The notes: generated by a model not told the origin, from the sequence alone. Shown: positions 44,895 through 58,520, counted from the stretch's first letter. The stretch: 64,000 bases of DNA from Nymphaea colorata (GCF_008831285.2 NC_045142.1:11236716-11300715), one strand, 5' to 3'. A program made the numbers and translations.

Positions 44895-45281
44895 TCGTTG
44901 AGCCTTCATTTCTTCTATATCCTCCTCTGAAACTCTAATTAGGTGTTTACTATTCACCATTGTCTTTAGAAGGGGGAAACTAACATTGGAATCCTCCTAT
45001 AGCATTGATTTCAAAAGATGAGTCACGAGTGTTTTCTCGATGGTTTTCCTGGCAAAGATCGTCCACCCCCCCATCTAGGGTTCCCTCCCGTGCCTGAAGT
45101 CTCTCTCTAGAAGCACTCTTCAAAATCATTTCACCTTAGGTGCAAATAAAAACCACATAAATTGAGGCAAAACAGCCACATCTCATTCGTATTTATTGTG
45201 TTTTCCTCCTTTAAGGAGATATCTGAGTTTTGAGATACACATTTTAGCCTCTTGTAGAAAACCCAATAAATACTATCTCTC

Positions 45282-45312
<31 letters not shown>

Positions 45313-46589
45313 TTGAAAGTGGAAGGGAAGGGGATGGCGATGGCAACAATGACATCTAGGCAAGCAAATCATTTGACGTGCCATCTCCAGGTCAGTGTAT
45401 TTCAGGTTTAGCTAAAACTGTCGATACCTTTTAAGTACTCAATAGACAGGCATCAATAGTGTTGGGCATCAATTCCACAAAATATTAACCCCAACAAAAT
45501 GAAAAACATCAAAGGTTGGAATGACAAGTACTTAGTGAAGAAAATAGTGATCCCTTATTCTGCTTCTTCACAACTCCTGTCCCATTTTCATTAAAAACGA
45601 ACTAGAGCAACAAACGCAAGAGAGAGAGAGAGAGAGAGAAGAGATGGGGGAAGAGGGAGGGACAAGAACCAGTCCACTTAGCCTCTATAATGGCATCCCT
45701 GATCCCAAGCTCAACACTCCTTAATACCATCAAACTAGCACCCTCCAAGATTCAAATTAAGGACATGGCTGTAACGCGCCACCCAACCCAACCAGTTGTG
45801 CTGGAGAGATTATTTAGCTTCATAGTAACTCCTCTCACTTCTCATCAAAGAACAAATTAAAATTAAAAAAAGAGAGAGGGACGGCCTGTGTGAGCGAGGA
45901 ATGCAATGGGACAACAAGGGAGAAAGAGAATGTACGCCGCCAGAGGGGGAACTAAGTTGCATGCACTACTCGGTGCACACAACACATAAACGCCAAAAGA
46001 AAAAATGAAATATTTTTGATATTATTGAGAAAAAGGATGTTCATTTGAATCTTTTCACTTTTTTTGTTTTTTTGTTTTACAAAAGGCTTTCTTTCTCCAT
46101 TAATAAAGGGCATTTTCGTCATTAACTATATGGCACACGAAATTTTCATGCACCACTACAGAAGCATACATTACCAGTTTCGGCGATAGGGGAGTGTCTT
46201 GCCCTTTTTGAATGCAAGAGATGACTTTCCATGCCATGATATTTTGCGCCATAGGAGACCATGTTGTTGAAAAACCTGAAAAAATCACACTGAAGGGATG
46301 GTAGTTTTAACTAATGAATGACTCTGTCATTGACGACTATATCTTTTAAAAACTAGAAAAAACAAAATCTTTACTAATGTCAAATATAGTGAATGAGACC
46401 ATCTATCATGCTTTCTGGAAAAATCTCATCTAAAGGCCACATGTTAGTGGGATGATATGAGACCATTTGTGAAGTTTTCTGATCATGCACTTTCTAATGA
46501 AGCATCACTGAACATCGAATACGGCTTGGACCATCCATGTTGCTTTCTAAAAAGTATCTCTGTAAACCTGATGCTATTGGGACCATCAT
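44895..46589. other. Unassigned spacer with microsatellites and a MITE-like repeat
   Basis: A (TC)n tract is at about 45276-45312 and a (GA)n at about 45621-45640. The block 45950-46160 is related to 18110-18350 (short dispersed repeat). A 62-codon minus-strand frame (46288-46100) is not recognised. Confidence 0.5.
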
Positions 46590-46703
46590 TGCACAAGAAA
46601 TTTGATTGTTAATTATTTATTTCTTTTTTAAAAGAGGAATGTGCCGACAAATTTTTGAAAAAAAAAAGACGATATAGCTATTGAATAATCTTTAATTTAG
46701 TAA

Positions 46704-46739
<36 letters not shown>

Positions 46740-46800
46740 AGGTAGTTTTTGTATTAAATGATCATATGGGAATTGGAATCAGCAGGAATGGATCTTGCTA
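46590..46800 (+). repeat. Second copy of the dispersed repeat seen at 15.4-16.7 kb
   Basis: Shares GCCGACAA...ATAGCTATTGAATAATCTTTAATTTAGTAA with 16480-16545, then (TA)n. After it comes AGTTTTTGTRTTAAATGAT...AATCAGCAGG, shared with 15446-15486. The order of the two blocks relative to the TA run differs between loci. Confidence 0.65.
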
Positions 46801-47254
46801 TAGTACAAAAAATTCATTAGCTTTGCTTATGCAATTGAGACTGCAATACATTTGAAATTAATAAAGTTGCATATCACAAGAACTATCCACATGTTGATAA
46901 CAGTATTTGAACTATGCTCAGTCTCCCATTGTAGATATTATTTGTTTATAGTGAGCTAAGTTACAACTGTGTGCTTATCTTCCAGATGATGGATTTCCTC
47001 AAGAACTTGGACAATTGGAGGAAGATGCAGCTTCGGAATGATTGTTCATTAATTGAATTAAATATATTGCTGAATTACAGGGCAATCATGTGTCTTTTTC
47101 CTTCTAGTTGAAGGCCACTGTGACAATGTCCATACAGTTTTCTTGTGATTCTTTTATTGTTCTTGTTAAGAGCCATTATATCAATGTATACATTGGACGT
47201 TGACAAATATAAGTATTTGTCTTTATGACAGACTTGCTCAATTGTTTATATATC
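46801..47254. other. Unassigned AT-rich spacer
   Basis: No recognised gene or repeat apart from its right edge, where the inverted array unit starts. Confidence 0.5.
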
Positions 47255-48295
47255 TTTTTGTATGAACACCAAATGTACTTTGTGCCATTTTAGTTTACTG
47301 TTTATATGTGAGTAATTGTATTATGTTTATTAAAATGGAAAACAAACACTGACAGGAACCTGACATCAGTAAAGGTTGAGGACTTTAACTAGATGCCACT
47401 AATTGCAGTCAGTAGTGACTATATAAATAGTCATAGAAGGTCTACTTTAGCGATGAAGTCTAAACCATCAATATAAATACTCTGACCAAGTCTATTTTCA
47501 TCACTATATATCCACTTTAGCAATGTTGGAAAAGTTGTTGCTTTTACTTATTGTGACCAGTTAGATTTTGTCATTGTAGGACTGCATTAGTAACTCTAAG
47601 TTAAACATGATAAAAAAACCTTTTTGCAAACTCGGGATTACTGATCACCCCTTTATTGACGCTTTTTCACCATCACAGCTTCATTTAAAGATCGTAAAAA
47701 ACATCAGAGCTTCGAAAAATAGCTGTACTGTTTGTTCTCTAAACAAAAAAATTAAGTTTTTAGGTGCAGATTTTCGATATGGGTACAGTTGGGATGCAGG
47801 TTTAAATAGGACATATAACTTGGGTTCGAACATTAACATTATGCGCACCTAGGTTGGAGGCTTCACAAAACAAGTGGCGGTGTTAAAGAAGATGGTGTCC
47901 TAATGGAGATTGTACTGAATTTCAACTTCACAACTTGCTATGTTTGGTGGTAGATCATTGGAAGTTCTTTCTACTTGTCTTTCAACATTCATGTCTTCTA
48001 ACGGTGCATGCAACTCACTCTCCCTTGGATATTGTTGGTCGATTGATTTTCTCCAAATTACTTTAAAGAAAGGCCCTTCTTTTCAAGTCTTACTCTTTTA
48101 AAAGTGGAAGTTCTTTAGCCTTCAATAATTTGAAGGCTTGTCTTAAACATTATTCTTGTTTTTGATGACCATGGCTGACCCAGCATTTGAGCATAAAAAT
48201 TTAAAACAATCATTTCAAATAAAGCTAGTAGAAACCGGTTACTAAATTCAGAACTAGGTTTCATTTGATAGTTGAGGATTAGGTGGAACCAAAGG
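47255..48295 (-). repeat. Inverted copy of the array unit found at 52.9-58.5 kb
   Basis: The reverse complement matches the direct units throughout: GTTTGTTTTC...TTAATAAACATAATACAATT, TGACAAAATCT, the exon-like stretch (minus strand about 47760-47610) and TTGATGACCA...CATTTCAAATAAAGCTAGTA. It is the most diverged copy. Confidence 0.82.
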
Positions 48296-48674
48296 AATGG
48301 GAGACGAGAAGTTCCAAACAGTTTGCATGCTTGATTCCAGAGAATGGCTGCTTGGGCGATATGGGCTCCGATATCCTTTCTTCAACAAAACTAAGAGATA
48401 TTTACAGGCCAAAAGTGGGACCTTGTAGGATCCTACTCATTAACAAACGGCCTAGCAAAGGAACTCCAATCACTGTGGCCTCCCTTCCAAATGTTAAACC
48501 AGGTCCTCCAGAAGCAAACATAAAAGATATGTGGCCTAGGCTTCAGGGCAGTGCTTGATCTTGTCATGTTGCAAAACTGTTGGTCAAAAGCCCTGGAATG
48601 ATGGTTGGGAGCTGCGGGCTATGAATTGCAGCTTTAGCTTCTCCTCCACCTGCCATAGTTGACATTGAATTAGT
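48296..48674. other. Unassigned; one unrecognised open frame
   Basis: The plus-strand frame 48283-48558 (91 codons) reads like ordinary protein, but I cannot assign it on either strand. Confidence 0.3.
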
Positions 48675-48878
48675 GGGGTGTTTGATATACCCATGGTTAT
48701 GGAATTTTAAAATCAAAATGCTCATTTTTTTAAAACTGGAATTGTTAAACAAAGAAGTATTTTGTTTCCGGACTTAGGAAACTGAAACCTGAAATTGTGA
48801 TTCCATTTCAATTTGAAAAGGAATTATGATTCTGGAATTTTCATTCTTCAATCAAAATTCCAAAGCATCAAACACCCC
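48675..48878. mobile_element. MITE with perfect 12-bp terminal inverted repeats
   Basis: Ends GGGGTGTTTGAT (48675-48686) and ATCAAACACCCC (48867-48878); 204 bp, AT-rich interior with GGAATTTT/AAAATTCC arms. GGGGTGTTTG ends are typical of Tourist/PIF-Harbinger-like or hAT-like plant MITEs. TTA lies near the left end and TAA on the right, but a clean target duplication is not evident, so the superfamily is open. Confidence 0.8.
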
Positions 48879-50229
48879 TAAGGCATTGCTCGAATCCTAT
48901 AAAATATCTCGAATAGGGAGATACATAGTGTTTAGATCAACCTGTGGGAGGATCAGGGAATTTGCTTCAAAGGCCGGTTTTTTTTTTTTTTTTTTTTTTT
49001 TGAAAAATTTGTCAAAGCATTCTCCTTTTGAGAAAGAACATAAATAACTAAGATTATTCAAATTTATTGTATAATGATTTATTATGTAAAGAAATTTGAT
49101 TAGGGCATCGATCTTTTAGACAACTCAAACAACTTCTTTATTATCTTTCTCTTAATTAAATGCGGACTAATATTTACCCAAGAGGCTTGCTGCAGGACAG
49201 GGTGGGCTTGTTCAATAGCCAGTCTTTGTTTCCACCTCATATGGTGTCAATTTATTGAGCTCCAACGGAGGGGTTGAGGGCGCACCAATATAACCAGCTT
49301 TAATTCTTAATACAAATGACTTCTCTCTACACTAGTATGTGTGTATATATACATAGACACACACACACTAGTGATACTAAAAGAAAAAAATTTGTTGCAC
49401 CCTATTCTGGTTGTTGTTCAATCTATACCCCTTCTCTTTCCAATACCAGCTATTGAACTTTACGCCTCTCCTCGTTTGGAAGTTTCAAGCCAACCACTAC
49501 TGCCACAGTTGCTTTGGGGCAATGGATGGTTCATGGGGCTAATGGACGTGGTAGAGGTAGAGGGGTTAGCCTTTTTGGTTGTGCAACCATGGCACGAAAC
49601 TTGCTTGCCTTCAGGAGATCCACCGCACCACACACATGCACGCACGCACGCACAGACAGACAGAGTTTGTAGTGTTATAACATTATTGATATAATATTAA
49701 CATATATATTGTAGTATTATTATAACATTAGTGCTATAATAGCACTATATGCTGATAGTGTAATACATGTTATAATTTTTTGATAGATTGATGGCAAGAG
49801 AGAGGAAGAGAGAGCATCGGCAGTTGGACATGGTTTCGCTGCTTAAACCCATATCCAAATGAGAGAGAGTGTGTGAGCGAGTTTTTTGACAATTACGATT
49901 ATGATGAGAGAGGGAGACAGCCTCAAGGGGTATCGTGTAGCTGTTCGGGGTAAGGGCCTGTAAAAAGGCAGGTCAATAGACATTATGGTCATGTGTCTTA
50001 AGGTGGAAGGGCACGGTGTTTAAGTTGAAAGTGCACTGCTGCTATTGCTGATACTCAGGACCCCTAACGTATAGGGAATGAGGGGGATGCCTTCAGATTT
50101 TGCTCCGAGGGTTGGGATGAATCCCTCGCCTACCCGAAACTTAGGGCAGGTTAACTCCCGACAGCTCGGGACGTCTGCATTACATTTTAATATTACCCAC
50201 AGGTCCATGGATAGAGCTGCAATATTTTG
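48879..50229. other. Unassigned spacer
   Basis: A T homopolymer is at about 48979-49001. At about 49515-49565 the plus strand reads G-A-N-G-R-G-R-G-R-G, which hints at a retrotransposon gag tail but is too short to call. No other gene seen. Confidence 0.4.
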
Positions 50230-50990
50230 TTTCAGTGTGATTATTTTTTGCCGAAAGCCTTGTTAATTTCTCATTCAACTTGTTTGCTCGTCATCTTTCT
50301 TTCCTGGTTTTTTAGGTCACTACTTTAATAGATTAGTTTAGTTAATGAAGTATTTAATTATACCAAATTATGTATTTAGGTATTCATTTTTATGATTTAA
50401 CATTAATGAATGTGTTAGATTTCCGTTTAGTGGTTATGATTAATGTACTTCTTAAATTGTGGTTTAATGATTATGATAGACATAAATATGGGTGGTTTTT
50501 GGATCCACGCTTGTTCAAAACACAGAGAAGCCTCTGCAATTCGGTTTTGTTGTTGAGCATGAATTTGAATAGGGTGGGCTTGTGAGATTGGAACATTGAT
50601 TAGTTGAGGAAATCACTGATTGATGTTGTTCAAAGAATACAGCCCAAGTGAGTTGAGTTGGACCGTCAAATATGATGCCATCAAGATCTGAATATATGAC
50701 AAGGTTAAAAAGAATCGTGAACCGCTGGATTGAAGGGGGCGTTATGGGAATGAAGGCCACATTGAATGTCGGATTAAACGGTGTACTGAGCCAGCGTGAT
50801 TCATACGCAAAGGACTACACCTCCTCTAATAAATTAGCAGAGTAGGTGGCTGAATCTGAGCAGCCAAATGCTTGCAACCGCAAGACGAGACCTCCGGTGG
50901 CCTGCTTGGTCTCTCTGGGTGGCGTCATACAAAAGCATTCTCACACTGCTTCAGTCAGTCACCGGTTGGAGAAGTAACCAATGGCACCAT
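50230..50990. repeat. Diverged copy of 26660-27330
   Basis: Shares ordered blocks with 26.7-27.3 kb: TCTCATTCAACTTGTTT, TAGGTCA(C/G)TACTT, GATAGACATAAATATGGGTGG, CAAGACGAGACCTCCG and GGCGTCAT(A/C)CAAAAG. Identity unknown; may derive from a gene or transposon not recognised here. Confidence 0.65.
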
Positions 50991-51377
50991 CATCTGCTTT
51001 CCGGCCCGACCTAGTATCCATAAAAATCTAATTAATGAAAAGTAATTTACCTTCCCATCAATCCGACCAGCTGTACTAAGCCCTTTGAGGAGAGAGAGAT
51101 TCAGATGCTCTAGTTAGCTATATCAAATTGACTCAATTGCCCAGTGATGTTTAGATCCAGGTGGATCTGAATGTTTGCCCTGTGACTTATGTAGATACAC
51201 ATCACATTTGGATGAGCATATATGTAGATACATACATTTGGGTGAGCATACAAAGAGAAGAGAAAGAAATGGTATGGCTAGCTCAAAATTCTCCAAAATG
51301 GGCACCATATCGTTGGATCTCAATTGCATAAAAAAGGGCACAGGGTAGAGACAAGGTAATTGTATCAACAAACTAAG

Positions 51378-51535
51378 TTGTTGGCGACGGTCTTAGCCAT
51401 AGCTATTAACCAAATTACCGTCTTCAATGGCCTCATTGGCAACGGCGTTTACACTAGTAATGAATCCCGTTGCCCTTGGTAGTGTTGTGGATACTTTGTG
51501 AATCATTGGCCAACACTTATGAAGTGCCTGTCAAT
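51378..51535. repeat. Possible DNA-transposon end with GGCGACGG/CCGTTGCC motifs
   Basis: GTTGGCGACGGTC, ATTACCGTCTTCAATGG, TTGGCAACGGCG and CCCGTTGCCCTTGG recur within 160 bp in both orientations, like a CACTA subterminal region. No termini identified. Confidence 0.3.
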
Positions 51536-51559
51536 ACAAAATCAAGCCTACTCCATCCA

Positions 51560-51914
51560 CGTATCCTGTTGTAGCATATAATTTCATGACAAATAAATAT
51601 TCAAATTTAAATGCAACATAACAAACTTCAAACCAGATTAATAAAGTTTGAAACAGCATAGTATTCACATTAACTAACATAGTTACATGCCTGCTAAAAA
51701 GAATAAAACAGTAATTTATTCAACTTACTTTCCTCTTTCCTTTTATAATTCATGTATATCCATTAAAATAATAGACTAGCTTATCTATGCAACCTTTGAA
51801 GACAAAGATCCTCATCATAGTCATCTATACTGTTGCAAAAACTACAAGGAACTGCCACCTGGAGATCAGAACAGAAAAAGCAAACGTAATGCAAGCATAT
51901 AAGCACATACATTA
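51560..51914. repeat. Direct repeat X, left copy
   Basis: Near-identical to 58528-59040 but lacking about 160 bp (58738-58898 of the right copy), with the junction inside TTATTTTAATGG/TCTATT sequence. It ends ...CACATACATTA and continues TTTCTGCTATCC, whereas the right copy is cut by Copia-5 at exactly this point, so this is the empty site. Confidence 0.93.
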
Positions 51915-52559
51915 TTTCTGCTATCCAACGAAGTTAGAAATGTCGACTATCGTAAAGGAAAATAAAAATTTGACACAAGTAAGAAATCAAAATTATGATC
52001 AATGGAGTCTTTCAAGGCGCATAAATTACCTAGATGCTGCTGTCACCTACGAACTAAGCAAAAGACACATGCTAGTGCTAGCAGAAACACCATCAGCAAG
52101 AAGGACGACATCAGATTAATATAATATTATTAAAACCACACATGTCTGCATCAGTGGCAAGTCATAACAATGAAGATCCCACACCCAATACTTTCACGAA
52201 CAAAACAGATTCATGTACGTTGAGTGAAAGACCAGCTTAAGATACAGATGATACTCACAGTTAGTTTGAGGTAACAGATTCACGTACGTTACCAGATGTA
52301 ATTTTATCATCCCGGTGGAGCACCAGCAGCATCTTTAAATGGCAGCTCAGCCATTTCTCAATGGTCAGTCCACGTTGCAGGTAGACTGAACCTGCACCCG
52401 TGAATGTCGTAGTGGAGTGTGCATTGGCTGTTGGAATATCCCAAGTACATACAGTGGGGTTAAGACCCGGGTGATCTATAACAAAATAAAATAAATAAAT
52501 TATTACATGTAATAGATGTACACTTTGAGGTCAATTTCTTTTAGTCAAGGTATGTGCAT
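51915..52559. other. Unassigned
   Basis: The plus-strand frame 51787-52119 crosses into this stretch but is not recognised. Nothing else seen. Confidence 0.45.
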
Positions 52560-52845
52560 ACAACACATGCTGCAGGTGCCAGCGGGATGAAAGTCAATTG
52601 TTGGCCTTCCTCTTGCTCCATTGGATGGTTTTACTGAAAGTTATACAATGTAGTATCACCATGGTGAAAGTACAATATCATTATCAGACAACCCTAGTGA
52701 TACATCGGCATACAATATCGACCAAATTGATGAATTGATTATGGATGTCTGCCAAGAGATGGACGATGCAAATATACCATCACGTGTTAATGTAGATGGA
52801 CCAGATAGTCACTCTGAACCAAAAATTGCACCAATAACACTTAAT
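52560..52845 (+). pseudogene. CACTA transposase N-terminal fragment (tentative)
   Basis: The plus strand reads E-S-Y-T-M, stop, Y-H-H-G-E-S, then an acidic stretch (S-D-N-P-S-D-T-S-A-Y-N-I-D). This resembles the Y-T-x-W-Y-H-H-G-E end of the TNP2 transposase-associated domain seen at 188-235. It directly precedes the first array unit. Confidence 0.45.
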
Positions 52846-52849
52846 TTGT

Positions 52850-55800
52850 TTTTATAGGACAAATAGGGCAACAAGTATTTGATGCTTCCTTGGCTTTTTA
52901 CTCTCAATTAAATGTAGCTCTGTCGTACAAGAGCATCAAAAAGGGGTTCAGTGATGCTCGAGTTTGCAAAGATTTCCCTAATGTTTTAACTCATAGTCAA
53001 TAATGTGGCCCTACAATGATAAAATCTTGGATAGCCACTGTAAGCAGAATCCATGATTTTTCCAACATTGCTAAAGTCTACATACAATGATGCAAATAGA
53101 CAGGATTAGATATCTTTGTTGACATTTTACACTTTGTAGCTAAGTAGACATTTTGTAACAATTTATACTGTCACTACTGTTTGCAATTAGTGACATCTCG
53201 ATAACGTTCTCAACCTTTACTAACAGCAGCTTCCAATCAATGCTTGTTTTCTTTTTAATAAACATAATACAATTGCTCACATATAACTCGTATACTATAA
53301 TGGCACAAAATATAATATTGGTAGTTATATGAAGGCGCTATTGCTGTCTTTCCCTATGGTGCCACCTGATCTTCCACTATCAAATGAAATGTAGTTTTTA
53401 ATTTAGTGTCCAGTTTTTACTAGCTTTATTTAAAGTCATTCTTTAACATTTTTTGGCTCAATTGTTGCATCAGCTTGGTCATCAAAACATGAATGATGTT
53501 TACGACAAGCCTTCAAATTACTAAAAAGACAAAGAACATCCGGTGTAAAAAAATAGGACCTCAAAAGAAGGGCATCTTTTGAAAATAGGTAGGAAAAGTC
53601 AAATGGATTAACAAGATCAAGGTGCTATAACAACCTACTTGGTCGCAAAGGTATAATATGAATGATATTCATATCCAATGTAAAGTTTGTAATGCTTTTC
53701 AACTCAAAAAATTAGTTGTCAATGATAAAGTTTATAGACGGCATGATTATTAAAAGACAAGTAATCGATCAAACTACAAAAAGGGGCCCCTTTTGAAAAT
53801 AATTTAGGGAAAAATCAATAGATTAATAGATCAAGGTGCTATAACAACCTACTTGGTTGAAAAAGTATAGTATGAAAGATATGCATATCTAATGCAAAGT
53901 TTGTATCGTTGTTAAACTCAAAGAACTAGCTGCCGAAGATGAAGTTAATAAAAGACATGAATATTGTATGACAAGTAGTAGATGCAACTTTCAAAGGTCT
54001 ATCAAAAAAAAGATAGCAATTTGGCAGGTTGAACATTCAATATAGCCTCTATCATGCTGCTACCTTCTTTAATACCAACATTACTTGTTTAGTTCAACCA
54101 ATAACCAGAATTCATGTCTCATATAATTCTAACCATACGAAACTTGCATTAGATAACTAAACCGATATCCTTATATTAGACATGTCCATAGTCCAGGTTT
54201 CAAAAATATTGGTGTCCAAACCCATGTTACATGTCCTATTCAAACCCACATCCAAATTCAAGCCATATCCAAAATTTGTACATGTTACACTAAAATGTTT
54301 TGTTTATAGAACAAATACTGCAACAATTTTTTGAATCTCTGTTGGCTTTTCACCCTAATTAAATGTAGTTCTTATGCACTCAAGCATCAATAAGGGGGTT
54401 AGTGATGCTACGGTTTGCAAAGTTTTTCCTAATGTTTGAACTCATAGTCAGTAATGGGGCCCTACAATGACAAAATCTTGGATAGTCACAGTAAGTAGAA
54501 TCCATGATTTTTTTAACATTGCCAAAGTCGACATACAATGATGAAAATAGACAAGGTTAGAGTATTTTTATTGACATTGTAGATTTTGTAGCCAAGTAGA
54601 CATTTCGTAGAATTTATATAGTCACTACTGACTGAAATTAGTGGCATCTGGATAATGTTCTCAACCATTACTAACATCAACTGCCAATCAATGTTGGTTT
54701 TCTTTTTAATAAACATAATGCAATTACTCACATATAAACAGTACACTAAAATGGCACAAAATATAACATTGGTACTAATATGAGGGTGCTACAGTGGCCA
54801 TTTCCTATGGGTCCACATGATCTTCCACTATCAAATGAAATTTAGTTTTAAATTTAGTGTCCAGCTTTTACTAGCTTTATTTGAAATGATTGTTTTAATT
54901 TTTTTTTCCTCAATCGTTGCATCAACCTTGGTCATCAAAACAAGCCTTCAAATCGCTAAGAAGACAAAGAATTTCCGGTTTAATAAAACTTCAAAAGGAG
55001 GGCCCCTTTTGAAAATATTTTAGAAAAAGTCAATGGATTAACAAGATCACGGTGCTATAACAACGTATTTGGTTGCAAAGGTATAATAGGGTCGATACTT
55101 ATATCTAATTCAAAGTTTGTATGCTTACCAACTGAAATAATTTGTTACTGATAATGAAGTTAATAAAAGACATGAATATTGTATGACAAGTAGTACATCA
55201 AATTTCCAATGATCTACCCCAAAAGATAGCAATTTGTTAGGTGGAACAATCAATATCGCCTCTATCATGATGCTACCCTCTTTAACACCAACAGTACTTG
55301 TCTTGTACCACCTCTAGCCAGAATTCAATGTCCCTTGTAATTCTAAACCCACCTAACTTGTGTTAGATTGGTAAAGCATTATCTCTGTATCAAACATATC
55401 CATAATCCATGTTTCCGCAATATTGGTGTCCAAACCCAAGTGGCATGTCCTATTCAAATCTGCACCCCAACTGAACCCATATCCAAAATGTGCACCTATA
55501 AAACTTAAAATTTTTTGTTTAGAGAGAAAACAGTGCAAAAAATTCTTTGAAGCTTTGTCTGCTTGTTTCTTTCAATTAAAAGTAGCTCGGATGTACAAAA
55601 GCATCGATAAGGGTATTAGTGAAGCTGTGTTTTCAGAGAGTTTTCTAATGTTTTCACTCATAGTCAGTAATGCAGCCCTACAATGACAAAATCTTGGATA
55701 GTCACATAAAGTAGACTACATTTTTCCAACAATGCTAAAGAAGACATACAATGATGAAAATGGACATGGTGAGAGTATTTTTATTGACATTTTGGACTTT

Positions 55801-58520
55801 GTTGCTAAGTAGACGTTATGTGACAATTTATATAGTCACGACTAACCACAATTAATGATGTCCATATAAAGTCCTCAACTTTTACTTACTTCAGTTTCCA
55901 ATCCGTGTTTATTTTTTGTTTTTGATAAACAAAATGCATTTTCTCACATGTATATAGTGCACATAAATGGCACAAGGTATAATAATGGTAGAAATGTGAA
56001 GGTGCTATGGCTGCCATTCCCTATGGTTCCACCTGATCACCCACTATGAAATGAAATTTGGTTTTTAATTTACTGTACAGTTTTTCTAGCATTATTTGAA
56101 AAAAAACTGTTTTAAAGCTTTTTGGTCAAACATTGTAGAAGATAAAGAACGTCCAATGTAGAAGAGTAATACTTCAAAAGAATGGGCCTCTTGGAAATGG
56201 TTAAGGGTAAAACATAAAATTTTTTATTTTGAGAACAAATAGTGCAACAATTCTTTGAATCTCTATAAGCTTTTTAGCCTCAGTTAAATGTAGCTATGAT
56301 GTACAAAAGCATCAAAAGGTGGTCAGTGATGCTCGGGTTTGCAAAGAGTTTCCTAATGTTTTAACTCATAGTCAGTAATGCTGTCCTATAATGACAATAT
56401 CTTGGATATTCACAGCAGGTAGAATCGATGATTTTTCCAACATTACCAAAGTGGACATCCAACGATGAAAATAGACATGTTCGGACTGTTTTTATTGACG
56501 TTTTAGACTTTGTTGCTAGGTAGACATTCAACGACAATTTATATTGTCACCACTGACTGCAATTAATGACGTCTAGATAACGTCATCAAGCTTTACTTGC
56601 ATTAGTTTTCCAATAAATGTTTGTTTTCCCTTTAATAAGCAAAACAATATATAATATAGGTAGTAATACGAAGGTGTATAGCTTCCATTCCCCATGGTTC
56701 CACCTGATCCTCCACTATCAAATGGAATTTGGTTTTTAATTTACTGTCTAGTTTCTACTAACTTCTTTTTTCGAATGATTGTCTAAAATTTTTTTGCTCA
56801 ATTGTTGCATCAGCCATAGTCATCAAGACAAGAATGATGCTAAGACAAGCCTGCAAAATACCAAGTACCATCTGGTGTAAAAAATGAAGACTAAAAAAAA
56901 CGGGCCCCTTTTGAGAATAGTTTAGGGAAAATCAATGAACTAACAAGATCAAATTGCTATAACAACCTACTTACTCGCAAAGGTATAATTATGAAGGATA
57001 TTCGTATCTAATGCAATGTTTGTATTGCTTTTCAACTCAAGGATATAATTGTCAATGGTGACGCTTCTAGAAGACGACGATATTGAAAGACAAATAGTAC
57101 ATCGAACTTCCAATGATCTACCAAAAGCCGTAGCAAGTTGTTAGGTTGAACATTCAATATGGTCTCTATCAGGATGCTACCTTCTTTGTCACCAACACAG
57201 CTTGTTTGGTACCATCACTAATAGAATTCAATCCCATGTAATTTTAACCCTACCCAACTTGGATTAGATAAATCAATATCCCTATATCGGACATGTCCAT
57301 AATCCAGGTTTCCACAATATTGATGACCAAACCCATGTTGCATGTCCTATTCAAATCCACATGGCAACTCAACCCGTACCCAAAATTTGCACCTATAAAA
57401 CCTATTTTTTTTTGTGTACAGAACAAATATTGAAACAATTCTTTGAAGCTCCATTGGCTTTTGACTGTCAATTAAACGTAGCTCTAATGTACAAAAGCAT
57501 CAATAATGGAGTCAGTGGTGCTGAGGTTTGCAAAGAGTTTCCTAATATTTTAACTCATAGCCCGTAACGCATCTTAAAATGACAAAGTGTTCGATAGCCG
57601 CAGTAAGTAGAATCAATAATTTTTTGAACATTGCTAAAGTGGAGATACGATGGTGATAAGTTGCTAAGTAGACATTTAGTGACAATTAATATGGTCACTA
57701 TTAACTGCAATTGGTGACGTGTAGACAACATCCACAATCTTTACTAACATCAGTTTCCGATCAGTGTTTGTTTTTCTTTTTAGTAAACAAAATACAATTA
57801 CTCATGTATAAAAAGTACACATAGATGACACAAACAATAACATTGGCAGTAATATGATGGTGCTATAGCTGCCATTCCCTATGGTTCCATTTAAACTTCC
57901 ATATCAAATGCAATTTGGATTTTAATTTAGTGTGCAATGTTTACTAGCTTTATTTGAAATGATTGTTTTAAAATTTTTTGCTCAAATGTTCCATCAGCCG
58001 TGGTCATCAAAATAGGAATGATCTTAAAGGAAGCTTTCAAACCACTGAGAAAATAAAGAACATCTTATGTAAAAGGGTAATTATTTGAAATGCTTGTTTT
58101 AATTTTTTTTTTTGCTCAAATGTTCCATCATCCATGGTCATGAAAATAGGAATGGGCTTAAGGCAAGCTTTCAAATTACTGAGAAAACAAAGAACATATT
58201 GTGTAAAAGGGTAATACTTCAAAACAACGGCCCCTTCTGATAGTAGTTTAAGGAAAGTCAATGGATTAACAAGATCCAATGTGCTATAACTGCCTACTTG
58301 GCCACAAAGGTATGATATGGTGGGTATTCATAGCAAATGCAACGTTTTTTTTGCTTTTTAACTAAACGAAGTTTATCGAGGATGAGGTTCATAGAAGACA
58401 TGAATATTGAAAAGGCAAGTAATAATAGAACTTCTAATGATCAACCACCATGCATAGCACAGTGCTCGTTAGTACCACCTCCAACCAGAATCCCGTGTCG
58501 CGTATAACTCTAACCCACAA
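52850..58520 (+). repeat. Array of at least five related direct units carrying a common exon-like frame
   Basis: The block acceptor-like (TTTATAG or TGTACAG) + AACAAAT...CAATTCTTTGAA starts near 52862, 54302, 55516, 56232 and 57412 (spacings about 1440, 1214, 716, 1180). Each is followed by ordered blocks: ACTCATAGTCAGTAA, TGACAAAATCTTGGATAG, TTTTTATTGAC, GTTTGTTTT with TTAATAAACA, CCTATGGTTCCACCTGAT, TTGCTCAATTGTTGCATCA, and AACAAGATCAA. The frame encodes about 45 residues (A-L-M-Y-K-S-I-N; V-C-K-E-F-P-N-V-L-T-H-S). It is open in the units at 52.86 and 57.4 kb and broken in the others. A further local duplication (period about 130 bp) lies at 57953-58210. Family not recognised. Confidence 0.88.

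Noticed and set aside
49500-49700. Retrotransposon gag tail (Gly-Arg repeat)
   Set aside because: Only about ten residues support it; no zinc knuckle or neighbouring pol sequence.
52850-58520. CRISPR-like or classical satellite array
   Set aside because: Units are 0.7-1.4 kb, irregularly spaced and diverged, with an exon-like core; a CRISPR array has short identical repeats and does not occur in plant nuclear DNA.
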